Part shown: positions 43,366-53,321 of the stretch, piece by piece | Numbering within the stretch: position 1 is the first letter of the stretch | Layout: each line of letters begins with the position of its first letter | NCBI GenBank assembly: GCA_043228905.1 | Contig: JBHGNT010000002.1 | Coordinates: forward strand, 12,896,001-12,960,000 | Direction of reading: 5' to 3' | Source of the DNA: Azolla caroliniana | Taxonomy: Eukaryota; Polypodiophyta | DNA length: 64,000 bases | Program-made: the position numbers and the translations under genes | Notes under the pieces: generated by a model | What the model was told of the DNA's origin: nothing | What the model saw: the letters and a program-made list of their open reading frames with translations, nothing else | Database searches by the model: none

Positions 43366-46300
43366 TTAATGATTTTTTTTTTTCTTTTTTCTTTTTTTTT
43401 TTTTTTTTTTTTTTTTGACGGTATGTGATCTTACACATCCGTAGGTCTCTCTGGTTGCCGTGTCTTCCTTCGCCTCTGCTACGGGTTCCCCGTCGTCTTT
43501 TTCTTCCATCCGTACCGTTCCCGGTATAGTGCCGGTGAGCTGCATAAACGGGTTCTTTGGCATCGGTCCTTTATAGGGCTTTAGTCTAAATCCGTTCACC
43601 CACTTGCCTAGTACTTCACCGACAAGTGTCCCTATCTGATAGGACCCGTTGTATTCCCGTGTCAGCCAATACGGGCCTGTCCATCTAAACCGGAGTTTAC
43701 CCGGCATCTTGCCCATCCTTGTTTGGAATACTAGAACCGGTTTTCCGATTTCGAACATCTTTTCGTTACCTTTCCGGTGACGGTCAACGAACGCTTTCCG
43801 TCGTCGTTGCTCCAGTTCCATGTGTAGGATGCTGGCCAGCCGTTGCTCCTCCAGTTCGCATAGTGCTGCTAGCCGCATTTCCTCCGACTTCTTTTCATTC
43901 AGCCGTTCCCGTAGTTGGATCCGTAAGCTTGGTACCTGAAATTCCACCGGCATGACCGCTTCTAAGCCGAATGCTAACCGGAATGGCGTTGTCCGGATAC
44001 TTGTCTTGTATGCCGTTCGGTACGCCCATAGCGCGCTATGGAGCTTTGTATCCCAGTCCGTCCGGTTTTCATTGACGATTTTGCGGAGAATGTTCTGCAG
44101 CGTTTTGTTGGTGGACTGTGCTAACCCGTTCGCTTGTGGGTAGTACGGTGTGCTCCGTTTATGAACCACGGCATAGAACGTTGTTAAGCTTTCCACTACC
44201 TGGTCGAGGAAGTGCCCTCCTTGGTCGCTGATTAATTCAATCGGACATCCATATCGGCACCAAATGTTTTCGTACAGGAATTTTGTTGTGGATGACGCGG
44301 TATTGTCTCTCAAGGCCTTAGCCTCCACCCATTTAGTGCAATAATCCGTTGCCACGATAACATAACGATTACCCGTTCTCATTGCCGGTGGCTTGAACGG
44401 TCCGACAAAATCCAACCCCCACTTCTGGAATGGCTCTAGTGGAAGTACCGGTTGGTGTGGCATTCGTGCTTGCTCCGTAGGCTGGCCCATTCATTGGCAT
44501 AGGTCACATTCCTTAGCGTACTTCACGGCGTCTTTTAACGTCGTGGGCCACCACAAGCCGCTCTGCCATACTTTTCTTGCCGTCGCTTCCCCGGCGTAAT
44601 GTCCTCCGGCAACCCCACAGTGTGCTTCCCGTAAGATTACTTCTTTCTCGTCACTACGGACTGCCCGTCTCCATATTCCATCTGCTCCCTTGTGGTAGAG
44701 AGTGTCCCGTAACAGACAGAAATTGCGGCTCTGCACCGCCAGTCGTTTCCTCTCGTCCCGGTTCATTTCCTCCGGTGGCAGGCCCGTGCTTAGGAACTGG
44801 TGCATGTTTGTCAGCCACCTATCTTCTGATGCCACCGTGTCGTCCGCTGCCGTTTCCGGGGTGATACGGAATAACTCTGCGTCCGGGAATTCATCCGCTA
44901 CTCCGTCGCCTGATTCTCCGGACTCTAACCGGCTCAGATAGTCTGCTACGGCATGCTGGATACCGGGCCGGTGGAAGATCTCGAATTCGAACTCTTGCAA
45001 CAGCAAGGTCCAACGGGCCAACTTACCGGTCAGGGACGCCTTGGACACTAAGTACAGGAGCGCCGAGTGATCCACATGAAATGAAAACTTCCTCCCCAAT
45101 AGGTAATGACGAAACTTTGTTACACTGTAGATCATGCCCAGGGCCTCCCGTTCCGTCGTTGAATAGTTCTTCTCCGCTTGGGACAGCTTCCGGCTGGCGT
45201 AATATACCGGCCGGTACCATTTGGGCTCCGTAAGTTGCATTAAGGCGCTGCCGATAGCGATGTCGGAAGCGTCAACGAACACATGAAATTCCTTGCTCCA
45301 ATCCGGAGGCTGGACGACGGGTGCTTGCGACAAAAGTACCTTCAGGGCGTTGTATGCCTTGTCCTCCGTATCCGTCCATTGGAACGGTGTCCGGTGTACC
45401 GCGGTGTGTAATGGTGTAGCCAAGTCAGCCAAGTGACGGAGCATCCGGCTGTGCCACCGGATCTGTCCTAAGAATCGGCTTAGTGCTTTGGCCGTTTTCG
45501 GTGCCGGTGCCCCTAGTATCGCGTTTACTTTGTCGGGGTCGACCGCAATGCCCTCCTTACTTACAATGTGTCCCATCAATATTCCACTTGAAACTCCAAA
45601 GATGCATTTTGCTGGGTTTAAGCTTAGCCGGTATAACCTACACTTTTCAAGGCATAACCGTAGGTGCTGCAAATGGTCTTTTCCCCGGCTATAGACTGCA
45701 AAATCATCCAGGAAAACCTGCATGAAGGCAGGAATGTATTCGCCGAAGATCTCCATGATGATTCGCTGGAAAGTTGCTGGTGCCGTTTTTAGGCCAAACA
45801 TCATTACTTCGGCCACAAACACCCCCCATTCGGTGACGAACGCTGTCTTCTCCTGGTCGTCGGGGTGCATCCGGATTTGATTGTATCCGCTGAAGCCATC
45901 TAAAAAGCTATAAACTTCATGGCCGCCGACGGCATCCAGTACTCCATCCGTGAACGGAAGAGGGAATGCATCCGTAATTGTGGCGGCATTTAGTTTCCTG
46001 TAATCTACACACACGCGGATTTTACCGTTCTTCTTGGGTACGACGACGATGGGGCTCAACCACGTCGCTTTCTTTACCGGCCGGATGAAGCCCACTCTTA
46101 GGAGTTTGTCGATTTCCTCCTTCACTTTGGCGACGTAGTTGGGGTTCATTCGGTAACGTCTTTGCGCCACTGGTTTCGCGTCCTTGCCTAAGTGGATCTG
46201 ATGCTGATATAGTTGAGGGTCCAGCCCTCGCATGTCTTCGTATGACCAGGCGAATATGTCGCGAAACTCCGTGAGAAGTTTGATCATCGCCGCTTTATCT

Positions 46301-46491
46301 TCCGGCTTCATTTCTTTGGCGATGTGTACCGGCTTTGATTCGTCCTTGCTTCCTAGGTTCACTTCGTCGAGCTGGGATGCTTTTACCCGTTGGGAAACGG
46401 CCATTTCCCGTTCCAACGCTTCCTGTGCTTGCCGTAATTCCCGAATCGCATCTTTGTCCGGTTCGGCTTCGGTTTCGTCCCGTTGCGGCAA
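43366..46491 (-). pseudogene. Tat pol: RT, RNase H, integrase with nonsense codons
   Basis: On the minus strand, RT includes AQRRYRMNPNYVAKV and RVCVDYRKLNAAT, with catalytic VFLDDFAVYS (about 45715). RNase H starts at VFVDASDIAIGSALMQ (about 45280). The integrase zinc region ends CDLCQ at 44494. A TGA at 44493-44491 then stops the frame, which continues without shift as MGQPTEQARM. The change from CGA to TGA would be typical CpG decay. The core has FVGPFKPPAM, ISDQGGHFLDQ and YYPQANGLAQSTNKTL. Here the usual catalytic Glu of the DDE triad is Gln. Another TAA precedes 46491. The C-terminus runs into a poly-Lys tail from a T tract (43376-43416). Confidence 0.88.
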
Positions 46492-46517
46492 TTATTGCGC
46501 TACGGCTTCAGCCACGT

Positions 46518-49268
46518 CTATCTCGAAGAGTGGTACGATCTTCGGGTGTTCCTCCAAGTACTGGGCTTCTTCGTCGTCTGCCAACCCTTCCAGCATGTTC
46601 GTACGCATTCCGCATATAGCGGTGTGCATTCCTTACCGTTGCTCGTCCGTGGTTGTGTCGGAACCCGGACCTTGGCTTTTCCGCGCCGGAAGGTAATCAT
46701 ATTTTTCCGCCAATTTTGCTTGATGTGTGCTATTTTCAACCATGGTCTGCCCAGCAACAGTGGGTACGCGCCTTGCGTATGTAGCTGCAGCACTACAGCC
46801 GAGATGTGAAATGTGTGACCTCCTATGGTGACTTCCAATTTCCGTATTAAGCCCGTCGGCCGTACAGAGCTCGTATCCGCCATCCGTAGCCAGAACGGAC
46901 ATGGCTCCCATTCATGTATACCCAAGGCATTACACGTGTGGAGGCTTATTACGTTCACCCCGGAACCTCCATCGATTACTGTGCCGGGAAGTTCGTGCCC
47001 TTTGACAATAGCTGTAATCACCGGACTACTAGTGTCCACCACCATCGGTCCCTCCTCCGGATTCGAGAAAAGGACTGGTGCCGGTGGGGCTATACCGTCT
47101 GTCATGCCCGTTTTTAGTCCTTCCGTAAATCGCGGCACGAGCTGCAAGAGTCGTCCTAACGGCAACGTGATCTGACATTCTTGCAGTGCTTGCCATGTCT
47201 CGTTTTCTGGGTGGCTACCGCCGGCACTCCCGATGGTATTCGCCTTTTGCCGTTCCGCGTCCGCGACGTTCCTTTCATTGGCTTCCTTCACCCATTCCGT
47301 CGCCTGTTTTCGTATGGCGTCTTGTGTTTCCCATTCTTTGGCCATGCCTTTCGACCGTGTGGTTACTTGCTGTATATCCGCCACTTCCGGAACCACCATA
47401 TTAACTGCTGGTCGTTTCTCGTAGCTCTTTACCGGGCACTGGTTACTGTAGTGGCCTTCCTGCCTGCAGTAGTAGCAGTACTCTTTACGGGTATTGCTGG
47501 ATTCAGCATTGCTGGTAGCCGGAGTCGGTCCCGTAGTGAGTGGTGCGTTCTGTGCCGGTTGGCTCCTTAGGGTTCCATGTTCCGGGTCCCTAGTGTGACC
47601 ACCTTTCTTGAAATTCCGTTTCTTATTATTCCTATTTTTATTTCGGTAGTCCGGTCGTGGTGGATCGTAAAATCGGCCGTAGTCCTCCTGGTGCCTTCGG
47701 TAACCAGGGGAATGGTCTCTGTCGTATTGCTCATGTCGTCTGTTGGACTCCCGATAGCGGTCCGATCGCTCATACCGGTCGTAGTTATCATTCTGATTCC
47801 CGTACCGGCCATCATTCTCTTGTCTGTCTCCGTACCGGACATCCTGTGCCGGTCGGTACCGGTTCATTTTTTGCCAACGATCTTCATCTTCGTCTCGGCT
47901 GCTTCTTGGCTCGATCCGTCGGACGGGTGGTGCTTGTCGGTTTAACAAGTTATACTCGCACCGGTCCGTTGTATGACTCTTGGATTGACAAATCACACAC
48001 TGGGTTCGCATGGTGCACTCCACTGCCGAGTGTCCGGCATTCAAGCCGATTGTGCATTGAATTGCCTGCCGGAACCGGAGATCTTCATCTGTGGGTAACG
48101 CCCGTTGCAGTGCTCCCAGTGTAAGCCATGAGCTTGACTTTTCCATTTCTTTGACCCGGTCAATGACCTGGTCGATGGTGCATCCTCGAAAGTCGATCAC
48201 CGTACACACCGTGCGTAACAGTTCCCGGAGTGCGTTTAAAAATATCGTCCGTAGTTCCTCCTCCGGGGGTGCACGGGCAAGCTGGCTATGCATTCGTTGG
48301 AAACGGATGACGAATTGGGGAATGCTTTCCCCTGCCTCCTGTCGGATCGTATAAAACAGGCCCACCATTGTCGTTTGGTCGACCTCCTTGTGGGAAAAAT
48401 GCAAGAATTTTGCTTTTAATTCTGCAAAGGTTGTGATGGTCGCCGGGTCCTGCGTCCGCCGCCATCGTGTCGCCGGTCCCTCCAACGTGACTCTGAATTC
48501 CGCTATCTTCGAGCGTTCTTCTTCCTCCGGTGTCATTCGCTGGGACGTGTGATTTGCTTCCCATGTCTGCTCGAAGTCATGAACATGCGCTTCCGCGTCC
48601 GGATCATCGCGATATTTTGAGTATTGGAACGGCATGTCGTCGTCCAGTATTAGGCCGCGGTTTAGTGGCGTTTGTTGATATCTTTCCGGTTTTCTCTCCG
48701 GTTCCACTTCCGGTTGTTTTGCCGGTGCTTTTTCCGGTTCTTTTTCCGGTTCCTTCACCGGCTCTTCTTCCGGTACCTTTGCCGGCTCTTTCGTTGGTGT
48801 CGGTGGCTTTGCTTCTGCCACTTCCGGTGTTGGTGGGTTGACGGCTTCCGTTTGCGGTTCCGGATAGCCCTGGTCGAGCGGTTCCGGTTCTGGAGTCGGC
48901 ACGGTATCCGACCCGTCGTCCTCCGGGCCGCCGGGAGTATCGTTGCTGCTCCTGTAATTCGTGTGCACGCTGTATCCCCCTTCGGAATCCGATTCGTAGG
49001 CTGAAAAGGCTTCTGCCTCGTTATCTCCGCCTGCCAGCGCCTCGAGGAGGCGTTCGGTTTCCCGGAGACTACTTAGACTGCTTCCGTCGTCCTGGTCACG
49101 AGTTTGTCGTAACCGGAGAGATTCCTCCGCGACTCTCCGGATCTCGTTGGAGAACGAACGATCCGAGCGAATTTCCTGCGCTGCTTGCTGGAAAGTCTCA
49201 CGCCGTCTTTGCCGTTCGGCGAGGCGTCGAGCTCGGTCTGTAACCAAGTCGTGCGTTGGTCTAGTCAT
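46518..49268 (-). CDS. Tat gag and aspartic protease
   Basis: This 916-codon frame starts at ATG 49268, about 30 bp after the PBS. It has a Glu/Lys/Pro-rich segment (residues about 150-210) with many PEKEPEK repeats. The retrotransposon gag domain lies around residues 230-400 (FRVTLEGPATRWRR). An upstream Cys/His cluster includes CVICQSKSHTTDRC. A basic Arg/Tyr/Asp-rich linker is followed by the CCHC knuckle CYYCRQEGHYSNQC near residue 600. Protease follows with VIDGGSGVNVIS near residue 765 and LLLGRPWL. The last roughly 40 residues are out of frame relative to pol, which continues in another frame. Either a programmed shift or a decay mutation lies near 46640. The products assemble the particle and process the polyprotein. 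Confidence 0.88.
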   Translation of the reverse strand: MTRPTHDLVTDRARRLAERQRRRETFQQAAQEIRSDRSFSNEIRRVAEESLRLRQTRDQDDGSSLSSLRETERLLEALAGGDNEAEAFSAYESDSEGGYSVHTNYRSSNDTPGGPEDDGSDTVPTPEPEPLDQGYPEPQTEAVNPPTPEVAEAKPPTPTKEPAKVPEEEPVKEPEKEPEKAPAKQPEVEPERKPERYQQTPLNRGLILDDDMPFQYSKYRDDPDAEAHVHDFEQTWEANHTSQRMTPEEEERSKIAEFRVTLEGPATRWRRTQDPATITTFAELKAKFLHFSHKEVDQTTMVGLFYTIRQEAGESIPQFVIRFQRMHSQLARAPPEEELRTIFLNALRELLRTVCTVIDFRGCTIDQVIDRVKEMEKSSSWLTLGALQRALPTDEDLRFRQAIQCTIGLNAGHSAVECTMRTQCVICQSKSHTTDRCEYNLLNRQAPPVRRIEPRSSRDEDEDRWQKMNRYRPAQDVRYGDRQENDGRYGNQNDNYDRYERSDRYRESNRRHEQYDRDHSPGYRRHQEDYGRFYDPPRPDYRNKNRNNKKRNFKKGGHTRDPEHGTLRSQPAQNAPLTTGPTPATSNAESSNTRKEYCYYCRQEGHYSNQCPVKSYEKRPAVNMVVPEVADIQQVTTRSKGMAKEWETQDAIRKQATEWVKEANERNVADAERQKANTIGSAGGSHPENETWQALQECQITLPLGRLLQLVPRFTEGLKTGMTDGIAPPAPVLFSNPEEGPMVVDTSSPVITAIVKGHELPGTVIDGGSGVNVISLHTCNALGIHEWEPCPFWLRMADTSSVRPTGLIRKLEVTIGGHTFHISAVVLQLHTQGAYPLLLGRPWLKIAHIKQNWRKNMITFRRGKAKVRVPTQPRTSNGKECTPLYAECVRTCWKGWQTTKKPSTWRNTRRSYHSSR

Positions 49269-49294
49269 CCATTACCGTCGTTCGCTGCGAGAAA

Positions 49295-49313
49295 GCAGGA
49301 ATCGTGGTCGCCA
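49295..49313 (-). promoter_or_regulatory. Primer-binding site of the Tat element
   Basis: On the minus strand, TGGCGACCACGATTCCTG starts six bases after the 5' LTR. It begins with the TGG required by a tRNA CCA end. The tRNA was not identified; it is not initiator Met. Confidence 0.6.
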
Positions 49314-49319
49314 AAACTG

Positions 49320-49739
49320 TGTTATTCGCTTAGCCGGACAAGGCCTAACACAAGGTGTCACGGAGACACTTCACCAAAGGGTGATTACGGCATAGGATTA
49401 AGATTCAACGATTACACCAACTTACGTAGGTTACACGATTAGAATGCTTTGGTTAATTACACGCGTAAGATATAACAGTAATTACAGAACGGAAATCAAC
49501 ACAGAAGTATAAACATCATAAGCTCTATTAATTATCCGCTGTGATTACAATGGGGTCCGGGCCTTTAAATAGGTTTCCGGCCCGTAGTACAAAACGGTGC
49601 CTCTCGCACCTATTCGGGATCCGTCCGGATCTGGAACGGCATACCGTTTCCAGTCCGTCCGTCCACACTATGCTCATTTACAACTATATTTAATTAATTC
49701 CTTCACTCCGTATTTTGGACTCCTTGCCGGCCGGTAACA
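49320..49739 (-). repeat. 5' LTR of the Tat element
   Basis: This is a 420-bp direct copy of the left LTR without the MITE. It ends GGCCGGTAACA and is followed by the target duplication AATAT. Confidence 0.95.
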
Positions 49740-50100
49740 AATATAGAATGGATTCTAGTACTAAACCAATTGTACAACTAATTCCAGAATGAAGTGTGTA
49801 CTATGTTAGTACTAGCTCACCTAAATATAGGATGGATTCTAGTACTACACCAACTGTACACGTAAAGGTCTCCTGAAGTGTGTAATATGCTAGTACTAGC
49901 CCACCTAAATATAGAATAGATTGTAGTACTAAACCAATTGTACAACTACTTACTGAATGAAGTGCATACTATATTAGTACCAGCCCACGTAAATATAAGA
50001 TGGATTTTAGTACTCCACCAATTGTATACCTAAGGGTGTCATGAAGTGTGTACTATGCTAGTACTAGCCCACCTAAATATAGAAGGGATTCAATAAGAGT
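49740..50100. repeat. About 170-bp GTACTA tandem array, right part
   Basis: This continues the array of 38940-39641 after the Tat insertion, with the same TAGTACTAAACCAATTGTAC and CACCTAAATATAGAATGG segments. It decays into non-repetitive DNA near 50110. Confidence 0.88.
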
Positions 50101-50109
50101 AGCATGTTT

Positions 50110-52300
50110 AGTACTACAACAACTATACACCAACATGTAAATTTAGTTACGATGAATGCACAAGAACTAAACAACATAAATATCGATGCAACATATAGTA
50201 TATGGAGCGAAACCAGTACTAAACCATGAATTTTCTATTTTCTAGTATGAATTGTGGCCTAAACCAATACTAAAGCAACTATAAAATGGAATCAGAAATA
50301 CTAAAAAACTGAATAGCAGTATCACATACCAGAGGAGTGAACTTTGAAACCCATAGCTAAGTACCAGTAAGCTCCAACAGTACTTTACAGTCCATACATG
50401 TATTTACTTTCTCAAAGTGGTACTTAGCACATAGCGTATGATATGTGTGCAAACACAATGTAATCACAACATCTATAGCCTTGAGCTTGAATCCAAGGCC
50501 ACAGAATACACACCTGCACTCAGAGACACAAACTACAACATAATAGGTAAAGGAGAAAAATATAAACCATAGAAGGTAAAAGGAGAGATATCCTCATAGG
50601 CATCCTCAGACTTCAAGCCAGTGTTTGTACTGGAGGACTCTCTATAATGTGATGACTGGTGATGAGTAAAGTCTTCCTAGTCAACTTCAATGTCACTTGA
50701 ACTTCACATGCAAAAACACACGTGCTTCACCCTTTCTTTGGTGTGTGTCTATTTACTTTCTTTGATGGGGGGGTCCACATTCTTTTCTTTGTGGGTGTCA
50801 TCACTTCATCTTTGACTAGTGCCTTCTTCGTGTGTGTCTTCTTTGTCAATTTTCTAGTTCTCACTCTTCTTCTAAAAAAGCTTTCACAACACAGTATTAA
50901 CTCCCTTGCATAGCTATAAACTAGTACTTCATACATCAATATACATAGCAGAATACCATTCCTAAATCATGCAGCAAATTACCACACTATAAATATGTGT
51001 AGACAACAATACTAAATCAACAAGAACAAGGAGAATAACAACAAGAAAACAACTTTTCAACATAGCAGTACTAAGTCAAGCATCCCCCTTTCCAACAACA
51101 ATGAGAAGAAGCAAAGCAGATTCAAGCATATCTCGACCCTCAAATGAACACTACACAAAAACAATAACACCACCACCAACAACACGAACGTGACATAATA
51201 GTCTAGTCCAAAAATAACAAATCATATACTTGTCATCACAGAATTACTAAATCTTGACTCACAAATGAACACTGAGAGAAAAAAAACAATAATTGCAACA
51301 ACATGAACAACAAGAACAAGAACAAGAACATGACATAGTAGTCCAGATCAAGAACATAGCACTTCTTGGACATGCCATTTCCAAGCCTCAACAAGTGCAA
51401 GATTCATATCTCAGCTCTTGGATGAACACTGGAGAAAACAAGAACAAGAACAAGAAGAACAAGAACAATAGATAGAACAAGGGCAAGAACATCACCAAAA
51501 ATACTCAACAAGAACATGTTGAGGAACATAACATATACATAAGACCATATCATCATAGCACCCCTTTCCATATGTGAACATGTACTAGACTCAACCATAT
51601 ACATGTTACAAGACTCTCAAATGAACACATTTGAAAAACAAGAGGACAAACATACTCAACAAGAACACGTTGAGGAAGATAACATATAAATAACATCATA
51701 TCATCATAACGCTCCCTTACCATATGTGAACATGTACAAGACTCAAGCATATTTCTATACAAGACTCTCAAATGAACGCTTTTGAAAAACAAGACAAATG
51801 AAGAACAACAACAACAACAAACATGCTCAACAAGAACATGTTGAGGAAGATAATATATAAATAGCATCACATAATCATAGCACCCCGTTACCATAATGAG
51901 CGTGTACAAGACTCAAGCATATTTCTATACAAGACTCTCAAATGAACACATTTGAAAAACTAGATATAATAAGAACATTTACAAACAAAATCAACAAGAA
52001 TATACCTCTTCCCGAAAAGTTGAAGCTTCTCAATGAATATGTGGTAGAATTACAAGTTATTTGCCAACAACTTGTTGTAGATCATGCAACAAAACCTACA
52101 ATAGGAGGAGACCTAGATGTTGTGTCGTTTGAAGAGGCTGTTGCATGTTTGTTGTAGAGGGTTCATAACAAGGACATCGAGTAGAGATGGTATGAACACA
52201 ACGAGCAGGAGTCAAAGATAACACAAAACGTGGTTGGCTGGAGGTGCAGACGGTCTGAAGCATCACCACAACTTGAACACCTGTGAATGCAAGAGAAGCA
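50110..52300. repeat. Right half of T: lysine-rich exon candidate and repeats
   Basis: At 50939-50727 (minus strand) a lysine/arginine-rich frame contains RRRVRTRKLTKKTHTKKA and KKVNRHTPKKG and ends before GTGAAG. It might be an exon of the second T gene. AACAAGAACAAG microsatellite-like sequence lies at 51296-51470. A unit of about 190 bp with CTCAACAAGAACATGTTGAGG and CAAGACTCTCAAATGAACAC recurs three times (about 51500-51960). Nothing else is recognisable, and a 71-codon plus frame at 51942-52157 is of unknown value. Confidence 0.5.
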
Positions 52301-52309
52301 AAGACAGAT

Positions 52310-52345
<36 letters not shown>

Positions 52346-52414
52346 CAAACAGAGGTTTGAGAGAGAGTGAGAGAAAGAGAGTAACTTCAACATCCACTTA
52401 CGTGAGGTAGGAGA

Positions 52415-52458
<44 letters not shown>

Positions 52459-52544
52459 TGAGAGAGACAGATAGACAAACAAAGGTTTGAGAGAGAGGGA
52501 GAGAAAGAGAGTAACTTCAACATCCACTTACGTGAGGTAGGAGA

Positions 52545-52580
<36 letters not shown>

Positions 52581-52600
52581 CACTCACTCACTCACCTTCA
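52300..52600. repeat. GA microsatellites in a duplicated 110-bp unit
   Basis: GA tracts at 52313-52340, 52418-52456 and 52548-52577 separate two copies of a unit with GAGAAAGAGAGTAACTTCAAC and ATCCACTTACGTGAGGTAGG (about 52369 and 52502). Confidence 0.9.
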
Positions 52601-52849
52601 ATAATTAAAGACTCTATATAAGTTTACCTCGATATATGCACCTTCAACCTCAACTGGAATTTATTACACAAGGGACACTTGGATAGAGACATAACACTAG
52701 AAGGATGTGTGGGTTTATTATTCTTTTAAATTTTGAACCCATTGAATGTGAATTATATTTTTTTAATAGGTGATGATAAACTTTTTAGTCACGTTTATTG
52801 GATTTATTATAAATTATAGTGTTTATTCTCTTAATCGAAATAGTACTAA

Positions 52850-52891
52850 AATTTTGGCCAAAAGTTGGTACACCATAGCTTGCTTTCACCC
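52850..52891 (-). repeat. Right terminal inverted repeat of transposon T
   Basis: TTTTGGCCAAAAGTTGGTAC through GCTTTCACCC is the inverted partner of 32035-32084. ATCT at 52892-52895 repeats the bases before the left end. Confidence 0.65.
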
Positions 52892-52895
52892 ATCT

Positions 52896-53321
52896 CTTAT
52901 CCAAATTTCAAAAGAAAATATTCGTAAGAAAGCTAACAAAGAGATCTTTCTTTATGATAAATTTAGAAACATAAAAATAGAATAATAATATGAAAAATGC
53001 ATCACATAAACTCGAGCATATGTAAAAGAAAACAAAACAAAAAAGCAAGAATAACGCAACTAGAAACCTATAAATATGAGGGTATTCTTAGCAATAGGAG
53101 AGATGATAGATTATCTACAAGAAGAAGGGAGAAAAAATAAGAGGGTTATAAGAAGCTTAGTAGAAGAAAGGGTGAAGACGGAAAGACTTTTTTGTCTAAT
53201 ATTATATTTAAGTAGTTATTTGATTTTTATTACGCTTAGAGTATAAGAGTATTGTATTCTTTTCTTATTAGTAGATTGAAGCATTCTTTTTTCCTCCTCC
53301 TCTCTTCTCTATCATTTTTCT
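52896..53321. other. AT-rich spacer beside the LINE endonuclease; no gene seen
   Basis: No frame or repeat of note was found. It is probably decayed LINE sequence between endonuclease and RT, or sequence acquired with transposon T. Confidence 0.3.

Larger units (their letters stand above)
39642..49739 (-). mobile_element. Tat-like Ty3 element with extra downstream ORF
   Basis: This 10,098-bp element is flanked by AATAT on both sides (39637-39641 and 49740-49744). The LTRs are 420 bp each and agree wherever I compared them, except that the left one carries a MITE. Minus-strand order: 5' LTR (49739-49320), PBS, gag-protease (49268-46518), RT-RNase H-integrase (46491-43366), extra frame (43345-40436), 3' LTR. 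The extra frame after integrase is a feature known from Tat-lineage elements. The element is recent by its LTRs but carries at least two nonsense codons in pol and a changed integrase residue, so this copy is probably not autonomous. Confidence 0.93.
32035..52891. mobile_element. Large DNA transposon T, host of the Tat element
   Basis: Inverted ends GGGTTAAAGCACACTGCGG (left) and the reverse complement GGGTGAAAGCAAGCTATGG (right) match at 21 of 26 positions, then both continue to GGTGTACCA and TTTTGGCCAAAA. ATCT lies on both outer sides (32031-32034 and 52892-52895), suggesting a 4-bp target duplication. The length is 20,857 bp, or about 10.8 kb without the nested Tat element. The interior has transposase relics on the plus strand, a second gene relic on the minus strand and several tandem arrays with the palindrome TAGTACTA. 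The flanks are the two parts of a LINE. Inverted ends plus a DDE-like relic point to a class II transposon. I cannot assign the superfamily. Confidence 0.68.

Noticed and set aside
47181-47945. Long plus-strand frames opposite Tat gag
   Set aside because: Antisense shadows of the gag gene without start context or known domains.
52313-52580. Origin or centromere-type repeat
   Set aside because: Simple GA microsatellites with one duplicated flank; too short and of low complexity.
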